Positions 34,998 to 44,359 of a stretch of DNA of 60,799 bases are shown in pieces (the first letter of the stretch is position 1; the number at the start of each line of letters is the position of its first letter). The DNA lies in contig JAAAPE010000059.1 of NCBI GenBank assembly GCA_009908385.1, positions 1 to 60,799 of the forward strand. The letters run 5' to 3'. The notes under the pieces are model-generated. The model made no database searches and had not been told where the DNA came from. It saw nothing but the letters and a program-made list of their open reading frames with translations. The position numbers and the translations under genes are program-made. The stretch comes from Gammaproteobacteria bacterium (GTDB lineage: Bacteria; Pseudomonadota; Gammaproteobacteria; Xanthomonadales; Wenzhouxiangellaceae).

Positions 34998-36179
34998 TCA
35001 GAGTTTGATGGAAATCGCGTCCCGTGCGGCCGTGGCCTTGCGCCGGGCTTCGTCGATGCTGTCGGCGCGGGCCAGCGTCACGCCCATGCGGCGGCGGCCG
35101 GCGACATCGGGTTTTCCGAACAGTCTCAGGTCGGTGTCCGGTTGGGACAGCGCCTGGTCGAGGTTTCCGAACGTGACCTGCTTCGATTCGCCCTCGACGA
35201 GCAGGGCGGCCGAAGCACCGGGGCCGCGCTGGACGATATGCGGGATCGGAAGGCCGAGGATGGCACGGGCGTGCAGGGCGAACTCGGAGAGGTCCTGGGA
35301 AATCAGCGTCACCAGGCCGGTGTCGTGGGGTCGCGGCGAGACCTCGCTGAACCAGACCTGGTCGCCCTTGACGAACAGTTCCACTCCGAAGACGCCGCGG
35401 CCACCCAGCGCATCGGTGACGGCGCCGGCGATGCGTTCGGACTCGAGCCGGGCGATCTCGCTCATCGGCTGTGGCTGCCAGGACTCGCGGTAGTCGCCGT
35501 CCTCCTGGGTGTGGCCGATGGGGTCGCAGAACAGTGTCCCGCCGGCGTGGCGCACGGTCAGAAGTGTGATTTCGTAATCGAAGTCGACAAAGCCCTCGAC
35601 GATGACCTTGCCCTGGCCGCTGCGCCCGCCCGACTGCGCGTAGTCCCACGCCGGCCCGATGTCGTCCTGGCTGCGCACGAGGGTCTGACCCTTGCCGGAG
35701 GAGGACATGATCGGCTTGACCACGCAGGGCAGGCCGATTTCGGCGACGGCCTGTTCGAACGTCGTGCGGTCCTCGGCGAAGCGGTAGGGCGAGGTCGGCA
35801 GTTCCAGCTCCTCCGCGGCCAGGCGCCGGATGCCCTCTCGGTTCATCGTGAGGTGGGCGGCGCGGGCGGTGGGAATGACGTTGTAACCTTCGTTCTCGAG
35901 CAGCAGCAGCGCGTCGGTCGCGATGGCCTCGATCTCGGGCACGATCAGCTGCGGCCGGTCGAGTTCGACGATGCTCAGCACCGCCTGCGGATCGAGCATG
36001 TCGATGACGTGGTGGCGGTGGGCCACGGACATGGCCGGTGCGTGGTCGTAGCGATCGACCGCGATCACCTCGCAGCCCAGGCGCTGGAGTTCGATGACGA
36101 CTTCCTTCCCCAGTTCGCCGCTGCCCAGCAGCATGACGCGCGTCGCCGTACTGGAGTGAGGTGTTCCGATCCGGGTCAT
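34998..36179 (-). CDS. purT: Formate-dependent phosphoribosylglycinamide formyltransferase PurT
   Basis: 393 residues (E. coli 392), an ATP-grasp enzyme. Visible features: the N-terminal [38 protein letters not shown] (ATP loop), [27 protein letters not shown] (metal/ATP residues). It makes formyl-GAR from GAR with formate in purine synthesis. Repeat element B ends at its stop codon. Confidence 0.97.
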   Translation of the reverse strand: MTRIGTPHSSTATRVMLLGSGELGKEVVIELQRLGCEVIAVDRYDHAPAMSVAHRHHVIDMLDPQAVLSIVELDRPQLIVPEIEAIATDALLLLENEGYNVIPTARAAHLTMNREGIRRLAAEELELPTSPYRFAEDRTTFEQAVAEIGLPCVVKPIMSSSGKGQTLVRSQDDIGPAWDYAQSGGRSGQGKVIVEGFVDFDYEITLLTVRHAGGTLFCDPIGHTQEDGDYRESWQPQPMSEIARLESERIAGAVTDALGGRGVFGVELFVKGDQVWFSEVSPRPHDTGLVTLISQDLSEFALHARAILGLPIPHIVQRGPGASAALLVEGESKQVTFGNLDQALSQPDTDLRLFGKPDVAGRRRMGVTLARADSIDEARRKATAARDAISIKL

Positions 36180-36212
36180 GACGGAATTCCCGGCGTCATG
36201 AAAATCTCGTAT

Positions 36213-36309
36213 CCACCGAACTCACCGAAAACACCGAAGCAGCGGAAAAGGGCGCACTGCGACAGAGCGCTGTTGGCTTTGTTCGGCGAATTCGTTGTGT
36301 TCGGTGGTC
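36213..36309. repeat. Short-word palindrome (CACCGAA repeats) between purT and an S9 peptidase
   Basis: Left arm CCACCGAACTCACCGAAAAC and right arm GTTCGGCGAATTCGTTGTGT then TCGGTGGT pair around a ~45-base centre. The word CACCGAA recurs three times. Both flanking genes run on the minus strand, so it lies upstream of purT and downstream of the peptidase. It could be a terminator for the peptidase. Confidence 0.75.
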
Positions 36310-36344
36310 TCATGGTCCTTTCCGATCAGCCGTCGCTGGAGAAG

Positions 36345-38591
36345 TCATTCCCCGGCCCTTGCTTGCATAAGGTGGCGATCCAGGAAGCCGGTGATGGTCC
36401 GGTAGACGTGCAGGCGCGGACCTTCGCCGGAGATCGCGTGTTTCTCGCCCGGGTAGGTCATCAGCTCGAACGGAAAGGCCCGGGCCTGGAGGTCGTGCAT
36501 GAGCCTGGTCGAATGCGTGAACAGCACGTTGTCGTCGGCCATGCCGTGGATCAGCAGCAGCGGATCGGTCATGTCGTCCGCGTAAGTCAGCACGTTGCCT
36601 TTTTCGTAGGCATCGGGCTGGTCCTGAGGGCGTCCCATGTAGCGCTCGGTGTAGTGCGTATCGTAGAGCGTCCAGTCGCTGACCGGAGCGACCGAAACGG
36701 CGGCGGCGAATTCGCCGGGATACTGACCCAGTGCCATCAGGCTCATGTAGCCGCCGTAGCTCCAGCCGAAAATACCGATGCGCTCGGGGTCCACGAAAGC
36801 CTGCGAGCGCAGCCAGTCGACGCCCGCCATTTGGTCGGGCATTTCAACCTGGCCGAGCTTGAGGTAGGCGGCGTCCTGGAAAGCCTTGCCCTGGCGTTCG
36901 ACGCCGCGGTTGTCGAGCGAGAAGACGACGTATCCCTTCTGTGCCATGTACTGGTCGACGAGCATGCGCCGTGACCAGCTGTCCGTGACGAGGCGATGGG
37001 TGGGGCCGCCATAGACGTGGATGAAGACCGGGTACTGCCGGCCGGGTTCGAAGCCGGCCGGCCGGATCAGGCGGTAGTGGAGCTCGTGGCCTTCCGGCGC
37101 CGTGATCGTGCCGAACTCGGTCGGGCGGTGCCGCTCGCGCCAGGGTCCGTAGGGATGCTCGTCGTCGACGCGGTTCTCGACCAGCCAGGCGAGTCGCTGG
37201 CCGTCGACGTTGTGCAGCGACAGCTGCGGCGGCTGGCGAGCGCTGGAGAAGGTGTCGACGTAGACGCGCGCGCGGCCGTCCATGGCCACTTCGTGCCAGC
37301 CCGAGCGTCGGGACACCCGGTTGACGACTTCGGGTGAGCTGGTCACGAGCGACTGGCGATAGAGATGCTTTTCCGTCGGCGACACTTCCGAGCCGGTGAA
37401 GTAGACCATGCCTAGTTCCTCATCGACGCCGGCCAGCGCGTCGACCTGCCACGGGCCGTCGGTCAGGCGCCGGATGACTTCACCCTCGTAGTCGTAGAGG
37501 TAGAGGTGGCGGAAACCGTCGCGTTCGGACGACCACACGAAGGCGGGCATGTCCTCGAGGAAATGCAGGTCGTCGTGAAGGTTGATCCAGGTGTCGCTGG
37601 CTTCGGTCAGGAGGGTGCGCGCCTCGCCGCTGTCGATATTGGCGACGACCAGCTCCAGGGTTTGCTGATCGCGGCTCTGGCGCTGGAAGCTCAGCTGCTC
37701 GCCGTTCGGGAGCCACTTCACGCGCGGGACGTAGATGTCGGACGCCTCGCCGAGATCCATCCAGGTGGTGTCGCCGGATTCGATGTCGACCACCCCGAGC
37801 CGATAGGTCACGTTGTCGGTGCCCGCGTAGGGATAGCGCTGTTCGACCATCTCGATCGTGTCGGCTTCCACCTCGTAGCGGCGTGTGATCTCCACTGGCG
37901 ACTCGTCGATCTGCAGGAACGCGACGTGCCGACCGTTGGGCGACCACCAGAAACCGGTCGAGCGGCCCATTTCCTCCTGCGCGATGAATTCGGCTACGCC
38001 GTTCGCGATCGTGTCCGTGGCGCTTTCGGTCAGTGGGCGCGCTTCGCCGCTTTCGACGTCGACCAGCCACAGGTCGCGATCGCGCACGAAGGCGACATGG
38101 CGACCGTCGGGGGCGATCTGCGGGTCGGTGTCGAAGGACTCCGAGTCGGTCAACTGACGCACGTCGCCTTCCTCAGCGGCCATGTCGAGGACGAAGACAT
38201 TGCCGCCGATGGGGAACAGCAGGAAGCGCCCGTTCGACGACCAGCGATAGTCGACGATGCCGCGCAGATCGGCGATGCGCGCCCGCTCGCGCCGTGCCTG
38301 TTCGTCGGCCGAGAGTTCGACCTCGCCGGTCATGACCTCGTCCGCGGCGACCAGCACGCGCGTCTCGGCTTCTTCGACGTGGTACTCCCACAGGTCGAGC
38401 ACGTTGCGGTCGGAATCGCGGCCCTTCAGGAAAGTGACGCGATCGCCCGCCGGTGACAGTTCGGCACGGCGCAGGGTCGGACCGGCCAGGTCCGGACTGG
38501 CGAAGATTCTCTCGAGGGTGAGGCCGTCCTCGGCCGCGGCGTTGAGGACGGTCGACAGACCCAGCAGCAGGGCAAGGATGCGAATCGGCAT
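36345..38591 (-). CDS. S9 family prolyl oligopeptidase (DPP-IV-like), secreted
   Basis: 748 residues with signal peptide (about 1-20, MPIRILALLLGLSTVLNAAA), a DPP-IV N-terminal beta-propeller (about 60-480) and a C-terminal alpha/beta hydrolase. Nucleophile S611 in FGWSYGGYMSL, Asp in MADDNVLF and His in EKHAIS form the triad. It likely removes Xaa-Pro dipeptides from peptides in the periplasm. The following 79 bp precede the TPR-sulfotransferase. Confidence 0.92.
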   Translation of the reverse strand: MPIRILALLLGLSTVLNAAAEDGLTLERIFASPDLAGPTLRRAELSPAGDRVTFLKGRDSDRNVLDLWEYHVEEAETRVLVAADEVMTGEVELSADEQARRERARIADLRGIVDYRWSSNGRFLLFPIGGNVFVLDMAAEEGDVRQLTDSESFDTDPQIAPDGRHVAFVRDRDLWLVDVESGEARPLTESATDTIANGVAEFIAQEEMGRSTGFWWSPNGRHVAFLQIDESPVEITRRYEVEADTIEMVEQRYPYAGTDNVTYRLGVVDIESGDTTWMDLGEASDIYVPRVKWLPNGEQLSFQRQSRDQQTLELVVANIDSGEARTLLTEASDTWINLHDDLHFLEDMPAFVWSSERDGFRHLYLYDYEGEVIRRLTDGPWQVDALAGVDEELGMVYFTGSEVSPTEKHLYRQSLVTSSPEVVNRVSRRSGWHEVAMDGRARVYVDTFSSARQPPQLSLHNVDGQRLAWLVENRVDDEHPYGPWRERHRPTEFGTITAPEGHELHYRLIRPAGFEPGRQYPVFIHVYGGPTHRLVTDSWSRRMLVDQYMAQKGYVVFSLDNRGVERQGKAFQDAAYLKLGQVEMPDQMAGVDWLRSQAFVDPERIGIFGWSYGGYMSLMALGQYPGEFAAAVSVAPVSDWTLYDTHYTERYMGRPQDQPDAYEKGNVLTYADDMTDPLLLIHGMADDNVLFTHSTRLMHDLQARAFPFELMTYPGEKHAISGEGPRLHVYRTITGFLDRHLMQARAGE

Positions 38592-38670
38592 GTGTCTGGA
38601 TGCGGCGCTTGGAAATCAGCCTGGTATTGTGTGCCGCCCGGCTGCGGATGGCAAACCCGGCGGCGCCCGG

Positions 38671-40656
38671 TCAGCAGGGATCGTATCCGAGCTCCCGCGC
38701 ATGCCGGTCGAGGGTTTCGAGATGCGGTTCGAGAAAGGTCCGGTAGCGCTGCCAGCGGCCGCTGGCGCGGCGATAGATGGTCTCGCCCACCTGCTGGTAG
38801 CTGGTGGTCCGGATCCGTTCGCGCGTTCGCGACCTTCGTTCGGTGTCGAGCATCTCGTCGCGCCAGTCGAGACCCAGAAACCGGCAGGCCTCGGTGAGCT
38901 CGGCCCGGGGATCCTCGACGAGTGCCTCGTAGCAGACGACATGAAGCCGGTCCGCGACGCGCGGGCGGAGCTTGTGCCATAACGACAGAACGGCGTCGTA
39001 GAGCTTCACCGTGCCGGCGAGGGAGTCGCAGTGGATCAGCGCCTGGTTGGGTTCGTAGAGCTGCATGAAATTGCTCAGCACGACGTCGCAGGGATGGCGG
39101 CGCACGAACAACAGCCGGGCTGCCGGAAAGAGCCTGCGGATCAGGATCGCGTGCACCAGCCGGAGCGGAAGCTTGTCGACGATCATTCCGGGCCCGTCGC
39201 CATCGATCTCGCGCTCGAGGGCCGAGCGATAGACCGATCGAAGGGTCTCCAGTTCCGCTTCGTCGAGTCGGTCGATCGCCTTCGGGTAGCCCCCCGGCAT
39301 GCGGTCCAGCCGAGCGATCACCGCCTCCAGCGTCGGCCGTTCCTCGACGGCAGCCACGTCCGGATGCGTGTCGAGGGCGGTATCGATCAGCGTCGTGCCC
39401 GAGCGCGGGAAGCCGATCATGAAGCACAGGTCGCTGCCGACCGTCGACGTCGTCGTGTCGGGATGATCCGGCTGCGCTGCCAGCCAGCGGTCGATCGCCT
39501 CGAGATCGTGGAAATAGGCGCGGCGGTCGACGGCGCGGGCGCGCGGATTCCGCGCCGCGATGCGATGGGCGGTCTCCAGCGCGGCCATGGCCTCGTCGGC
39601 CCGGTCCAGCCGGTCGAGGGCCAGGCCGAGTTCGTGAAAATGCTGCTGTGCCAGCCGCGGGGGCAGGGTTTCGGGGGCGAGTCGCCGCAGGCGTTCGACC
39701 GCGGCGCGGCAGTCGCCCTGCCGGCGATCGAGTCGCGCCGATTCGAGCAGGAGCCGGGGGTGGTCCGGGTCGATCGACAGCCCGCGGTCGAGCATCTCTC
39801 GCATCGCCTCGAGCTGGCCCGAGAGTTCGTGGACTCCCGCCAGTTCGGCGTAGAGGTCCGGGTCCCGCGGGTCGGCGTTGATTGCGTGCTGCAGATGATC
39901 GCGCGCGGCCGGCGCATCGCCGCTTTCGCTCGCGATCGCGGCCAGGAAGCGGTGCGCCTCGGGATGACCGGGTGCGACGCGGAGCGCCGCTTCGAGCCGC
40001 GCCCGGGCGTCCGGCAGGCGGCCGGCCAGCTGCAGCGCCAGCCCGGCGTGAATGAGGGCATCGACGTCCCTGCCGTTGGCAGAGAGCAGTCGCTCGAAGC
40101 ATTCGAGCGCCCCCTCGGGATCGTCGAGGTTCAGGAGCGTCAGACCGAGGTTGAAGCGCGCCTGCCCGAGGCCGGGCGACAAGGAAAGTGCGCGTTCGTA
40201 GGCCGCGACGGCTCCGGGCATGTCGCCGCTGGCGCGCCGGGCGTGGGCGAGGGCGTACCATGCTTCGGCGTAGTCCGGGTCGATGGTCACGGCCCGGTCG
40301 AGCGCTGAAATCGCCTCGGCCGCACGGCCCTGGTTGTGGACCGCCCGAGCGAGATGGAGCAGGGCCGGCGAATGCTCGGGGTCGGTCTCGAGCGCTTCCC
40401 GGCAGGCCGCCTCGGCCGAGGGGAAATCGCCGCGGGCGTGGCACAGGAGCGCGCGGTCGATGCCACTGTTCCGGTCACGGCAGACGGCCAGGGCTTCGTC
40501 GATCCGTCCTTCCGCGACCAGGTATTCCCGCAGTGCCGTGAGGCAGGCGTCCATTCCACCTGAGCGCCTGAGCAACTGCTCGGCCTCGCCGGCTCGGCCG
40601 TCCGCGAACGCCCGGCGGGCCATCGCGAGGTTGTCGTGGGTCGGGTCCTGGCGCAT
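38671..40656 (-). CDS. TPR-repeat protein with C-terminal sulfotransferase domain
   Basis: 661 residues: about ten tetratricopeptide repeats (about 10-370; e.g. DPDYAEAWYALAHARRASGDMPGAVAAYERAL) joined to a sulfotransferase domain. The PAPS 5'-phosphate loop FPRSGTTLIDTAL lies near residue 415 and FVRRHPCDVVLSNF gives the 3'-phosphate site. Such fusions are common in proteobacteria; the acceptor is unknown. The ATG at 40656 is chosen; the frame continues to 40812. Confidence 0.88.
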   Translation of the reverse strand: MRQDPTHDNLAMARRAFADGRAGEAEQLLRRSGGMDACLTALREYLVAEGRIDEALAVCRDRNSGIDRALLCHARGDFPSAEAACREALETDPEHSPALLHLARAVHNQGRAAEAISALDRAVTIDPDYAEAWYALAHARRASGDMPGAVAAYERALSLSPGLGQARFNLGLTLLNLDDPEGALECFERLLSANGRDVDALIHAGLALQLAGRLPDARARLEAALRVAPGHPEAHRFLAAIASESGDAPAARDHLQHAINADPRDPDLYAELAGVHELSGQLEAMREMLDRGLSIDPDHPRLLLESARLDRRQGDCRAAVERLRRLAPETLPPRLAQQHFHELGLALDRLDRADEAMAALETAHRIAARNPRARAVDRRAYFHDLEAIDRWLAAQPDHPDTTTSTVGSDLCFMIGFPRSGTTLIDTALDTHPDVAAVEERPTLEAVIARLDRMPGGYPKAIDRLDEAELETLRSVYRSALEREIDGDGPGMIVDKLPLRLVHAILIRRLFPAARLLFVRRHPCDVVLSNFMQLYEPNQALIHCDSLAGTVKLYDAVLSLWHKLRPRVADRLHVVCYEALVEDPRAELTEACRFLGLDWRDEMLDTERRSRTRERIRTTSYQQVGETIYRRASGRWQRYRTFLEPHLETLDRHARELGYDPC

Positions 40657-40695
40657 CGCGGGCTGAAGAATGGGAGTTCGGCGACAGTTTGACAC

Positions 40696-40723
40696 AAGCC
40701 GGGGCACCGGATGCCCGGCTTTT
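40696..40723 (+). terminator. Terminator-like hairpin in the sulfotransferase-nadA gap
   Basis: AAGCCGGGG and CCCGGCTTTT pair round CACCGGATG, followed by a short T-run on the plus strand. It lies between divergent genes, so its role is unclear; it could attenuate nadA transcription. The 162-bp gap shows no confident promoter. Confidence 0.35.
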
Positions 40724-40818
40724 CGGCCCGACTTGGAAATCGACGGCGCGCACTCCATCTTGCTTCCAGCGTGTGTAAGATGCCCCACGCGCCGGTCCAC
40801 AGATTCCATCAAATCGCG

Positions 40819-41925
40819 ATGCCCAGCCTCTCCAAAACGACTCCTGCTTCAGACGGCCTGCCGGAATGCGACGCAGGCGTGCTCGAACGAACCGCGCCCT
40901 TGTACGAGAAGGTCCGTGACGTCGTGCCCGAGGCCGAATGGCCGCTGCACGCGCCGCTGGTCGACGCCATCAACCGGCTCAAGATCGAGCGCAACGCGGT
41001 CATCCTGGCGCACAACTACATGACGCCGGAAATCTTCAACTGCGTCGGCGACATCACCGGCGATTCACTGCGCCTGGCGCAGGTGGCCGCCGAGGCCGAA
41101 CAGGACGTCATCGTTCAGGCGGGGGTCCACTTCATGGCCGAAACCGCGAAGATCCTGTCGCCGGACAAGACCGTGCTGATCCCCGACCTCGAGGCCGGCT
41201 GCTCCCTGGCCGCTTCGATCACCGGCGAGGACGTTCGGCGGATTCGCGCGGCTTACCCTAGCTACCCCATTGTCACCTACGTCAACACCTCGGCGGAGGT
41301 GAAGGCCGAATCCGATATCTGCTGCACTTCATCGAACGCCGTGCAGGTCGTCGAGGCCGTCGCGCGCCAGTGGGGCACGGATACCGTGATCATGATCCCC
41401 GACGAGTACCTCGCGAAGAACGTGGCCAGCCAGACCGGTGTCCGGATCCTGACCTGGAAGGGCGACTGCGAGGTGCACGAGAAGTTCACGCGGGCCGAGA
41501 TCGAGCAGCTGAGGATCGAGCATCCGGACGCGATGATCATCACCCACCCGGAATGCCCGCCCGAAGTGCTGCGCGCCGCCGACTTCGCCGGTTCCACCGG
41601 CGCGATGTCCTCGTTCGTGGCCGAACACCGTCCCGCAAAGGCCATCCTGATCACCGAGTGCTCGATGAGCGACAACGTCGCCGTGGCCAATCCGGGCACG
41701 CAGTTCATCCGGCCCTGCAACCTCTGTCCGCACATGAAGCGCATCACGCTCAGGAACATCTACGAGGCCTTGCGCGACCTTCGCTTCGAGATCGACGTCC
41801 CGGCCGGGGTGGCCCAACGGGCACGGGTAAGCCTGCAGGCCATGCTCGACCTTCCCGGCGGCTGCAAGCCCCCGGCTTTCGACACTTCGAGGCCGGAGAC
41901 ACGCGCCGACTACGTCAGCGTCTGA
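40819..41925 (+). CDS. nadA: Quinolinate synthase NadA
   Basis: 368 residues. Iron-sulfur ligands correspond to C128 (EAGCSLAA), C218 (KGDCEVHEKF) and C304 in PCNLCPHMK. It condenses iminoaspartate with dihydroxyacetone phosphate to quinolinate. The next gene nadB starts 5 bp after the stop. An upstream in-frame ATG at 40780 is possible. Confidence 0.96.
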   Translation: MPSLSKTTPASDGLPECDAGVLERTAPLYEKVRDVVPEAEWPLHAPLVDAINRLKIERNAVILAHNYMTPEIFNCVGDITGDSLRLAQVAAEAEQDVIVQAGVHFMAETAKILSPDKTVLIPDLEAGCSLAASITGEDVRRIRAAYPSYPIVTYVNTSAEVKAESDICCTSSNAVQVVEAVARQWGTDTVIMIPDEYLAKNVASQTGVRILTWKGDCEVHEKFTRAEIEQLRIEHPDAMIITHPECPPEVLRAADFAGSTGAMSSFVAEHRPAKAILITECSMSDNVAVANPGTQFIRPCNLCPHMKRITLRNIYEALRDLRFEIDVPAGVAQRARVSLQAMLDLPGGCKPPAFDTSRPETRADYVSV

Positions 41926-41930
41926 CGCAG

Positions 41931-43460
41931 ATGGCCGCCCGGCCGATCATCGTGGTCGGCTCCGGTATCGCCGGCTTGTGGACGGCGCTCGAGGCCGCTC
42001 CCGAGCCGGTGCTCGTACTCACCGCCGGGGCTTTCGGACGCCAGTCGGCGACCGAGTGGGCGCAGGGCGGTATCGCCGCCGCGCTCGGGGACGACGACGA
42101 GCCGGGCCGGCATGCCGCCGATACGGTGGCGGCCGGCGCCGGCCTCGTCGTCCCGGCCGTCGCCGGCGAACTGGCCTCCCGGGCCGTCGAACAGGTCGAG
42201 GCGCTCGAGCGGCTGGGTGTTGCCTTCGAGCATCTCGAGGACGGCCGCTGGGCGCTGTCGCGCGAAGCCGCCCACGAACGTTCCCGCATCGCGCGCGTGG
42301 GCGGCGACCGTTCCGGTGCAGCCATCGTCAACGCCCTCATTGGCGCCGTGCAGCAAGCCCGGCACGTGACGGTCAGGGAGTACGCAAGCGTCCTGGGCCT
42401 GCTGCCCGGCGTGGCCGGCGGATGCTCCGGCGTGGTGGTCGATGCCGGCGGCGGCCGGACCGAAATCCTGTCCGGCCGGGCGACCGTGCTGGCGACCGGT
42501 GGGCTGGGCGGACTGTATGCCCTGAGCACCAATCCGGCGGGCAACCAGGGGCAGGCCCTGGCCTGGGCGGCGCGCCTGGGCGCGGTGGTCCGGGACGCGG
42601 AGTTCGTGCAGTTTCATCCCACCGCGATCGACGTTGGCCGCAATCCCGCTCCCCTGGCGACCGAAGCGCTGCGCGGTGACGGCGCCGTGCTGGTCGATCG
42701 CGAGGGGCATCGCTTCATGCCGCCGGTTCATCCCGATGCCGAACTCGCGCCGCGCGACGTGGTGGCGCGTGCCGTCCATCGGCAGGTTCAGTCAGGAGCA
42801 GGCGCCTACCTCGACGCTCGTGAAGCCATCGGCGAATCCTTCCCCAGACGCTTCCAGGCCGTCTTCCGCGCCAGCATGGCCGCCGGAATCGATCCCCGCC
42901 GAGAACCCATCCCGGTGGCGCCCGCCGCGCATTACCACATGGGCGGGATCGCCGCCGGTCTCGACGGCCGAACCGACGTGCCGGGGCTCTTCGCCGTCGG
43001 CGAGGTCAGCTGCACCGGCGCCCACGGCGCCAACCGGCTGGCTTCCAATTCCCTGGCTGAAGCCCTCGTCATGGGGGCGCTGGCCGGAGAGGCACTGAAA
43101 TCGATGACCGGGGAGTCGCCGGAACCCGGCGAGCCCGGCAGTCTTGCCGCCCCGGCGCCCGACTCGCTCGACCGCCTGCGGCGCGGCATGTCCGCCCACG
43201 CCGGCGTCGAACGCGACGAGGCCGGATTGACCCGGCTGCTCGACCTGATCGACCAGCTCGAGGACTCGCACGGACCGGCCGACGCGTTCGTGACCGGTCG
43301 GCTGGTCGCGCTCGCCGCACTACGGCGAAGAGAAAGCCGGGGCGCGCATTTCCGGACCGATTATCCTGAAATCGACGCCGAGGCCCGCTCGAGCCGATTG
43401 ACGCTCGACAGCGCGGATGTCACCTGTCTCGACCGCATCAGAGGAACCGATCAGCCATGA
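41931..43460 (+). CDS. nadB: L-aspartate oxidase NadB
   Basis: 509 residues. FAD motif VVGSGIAGLWTALEA at the N-terminus, the flavin region SATEWAQGGIAAAL, VLATGGLGGLY, and the active-site stretch HYHMGGIA plus EVSCTGAHGANRLASNSLAEAL. It oxidises aspartate to iminoaspartate, the NadA substrate. It overlaps nadC by 4 bp. Confidence 0.95.
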   Translation: MAARPIIVVGSGIAGLWTALEAAPEPVLVLTAGAFGRQSATEWAQGGIAAALGDDDEPGRHAADTVAAGAGLVVPAVAGELASRAVEQVEALERLGVAFEHLEDGRWALSREAAHERSRIARVGGDRSGAAIVNALIGAVQQARHVTVREYASVLGLLPGVAGGCSGVVVDAGGGRTEILSGRATVLATGGLGGLYALSTNPAGNQGQALAWAARLGAVVRDAEFVQFHPTAIDVGRNPAPLATEALRGDGAVLVDREGHRFMPPVHPDAELAPRDVVARAVHRQVQSGAGAYLDAREAIGESFPRRFQAVFRASMAAGIDPRREPIPVAPAAHYHMGGIAAGLDGRTDVPGLFAVGEVSCTGAHGANRLASNSLAEALVMGALAGEALKSMTGESPEPGEPGSLAAPAPDSLDRLRRGMSAHAGVERDEAGLTRLLDLIDQLEDSHGPADAFVTGRLVALAALRRRESRGAHFRTDYPEIDAEARSSRLTLDSADVTCLDRIRGTDQP

Positions 43461-44311
43461 ACAACGCCTTGCCCCGAAACCTGGTCGCCGAGATCGTCGC
43501 CCGCGCGCTGGCCGAAGACCTGGGCGGTCGCGGCGACGTCACGACCCTGGCCACCGTGCCGGCCGAAGCCGCCGGACGATTCCGGCTGGTGTCGCGCCAG
43601 CACGGCGTGCTTTCGGGCGTCGAGGCGGCCACGGAGACTTTTTGCCAGGTCGATCCAGCCATCGAGGTCGACTGGCTGGAAGGCGACGGCGACGTCCTCG
43701 AGCCGGGCCGTATCGTTGCGGAACTGGACGGTCCGGCCGCCTCGATCCTGACGGCGGAGCGAACGGCGCTCAACTTCCTGGGCCGGCTCAGCGGGATCGC
43801 GACCCTGACGAGGCGTTTCGTCGATGCCGTCGCAGGCACCAACGCGGGCATCGCGCACACCCGCAAGACCACGCCGGGCCTGCGCGCGCTGGAACTCCAG
43901 GCCGTCGTCGCCGGTGGTGGCGTGCGCCACCGCTTCGGACTCGACGACGCCATACTGGTCAAGGACAACCATGTCGCGATGGCCGGAAGCGTGGGCGAGG
44001 CCGTGCGCCGCGCGCGGGCCTACGCCGGACACATGCTGCGCGTGGCCGCCGAAGTGGACGACCTGGAGCAGCTCGACGAGGCGCTCGGGGCCGGCGCTGA
44101 CAGTGTCCTGCTGGACAATTTCGATACGGCCGACCTGCGGCAGGCGGTCATGCGCAGCAGGGGCCGCGGCGTGACGCTCGAGGCCTCCGGCAACGTTTCG
44201 CTCGAAACGGTCGGCGCGATCGCGGCCACGGGGGTCGACGTCATCTCCGTCGGCGCGCTGACGCACTCCGCCGCGTGCCTGGATCTCGGCCTGGATGAAC
44301 ACGTCTCGTGA
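43457..44311 (+). CDS. nadC: Nicotinate-nucleotide pyrophosphorylase (carboxylating) NadC
   Basis: 284 residues. HTRKTTPGLRALE, HRFGLDDAILVKDNH and the C-terminal barrel segments VLLDNFDTADLRQAV and LEASGNVSLETV are hallmarks of quinolinate phosphoribosyltransferase. It makes nicotinate mononucleotide from quinolinate and PRPP. Third gene of the tight nadABC operon. Confidence 0.97.
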   Translation: MNNALPRNLVAEIVARALAEDLGGRGDVTTLATVPAEAAGRFRLVSRQHGVLSGVEAATETFCQVDPAIEVDWLEGDGDVLEPGRIVAELDGPAASILTAERTALNFLGRLSGIATLTRRFVDAVAGTNAGIAHTRKTTPGLRALELQAVVAGGGVRHRFGLDDAILVKDNHVAMAGSVGEAVRRARAYAGHMLRVAAEVDDLEQLDEALGAGADSVLLDNFDTADLRQAVMRSRGRGVTLEASGNVSLETVGAIAATGVDVISVGALTHSAACLDLGLDEHVS

Positions 44312-44359
44312 CGTGCAGCGTGCTATCGTCGTGTTGAACTTTCAGGGAACGGGGACAGC

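Noticed and set aside
38426..40444. 672-residue minus-strand frame overlapping the TPR-sulfotransferase and S9 peptidase genes
   Set aside because: It is out of frame with the clear TPR and PAPS motifs and has the Arg/Pro/Gly composition of a GC-rich shadow frame.
41370..41930. Upstream extension of the nadB frame inside nadA
   Set aside because: The FAD-binding N-terminus begins at the ATG at 41931; the upstream residues are Arg/Gly-rich and overlap nadA.
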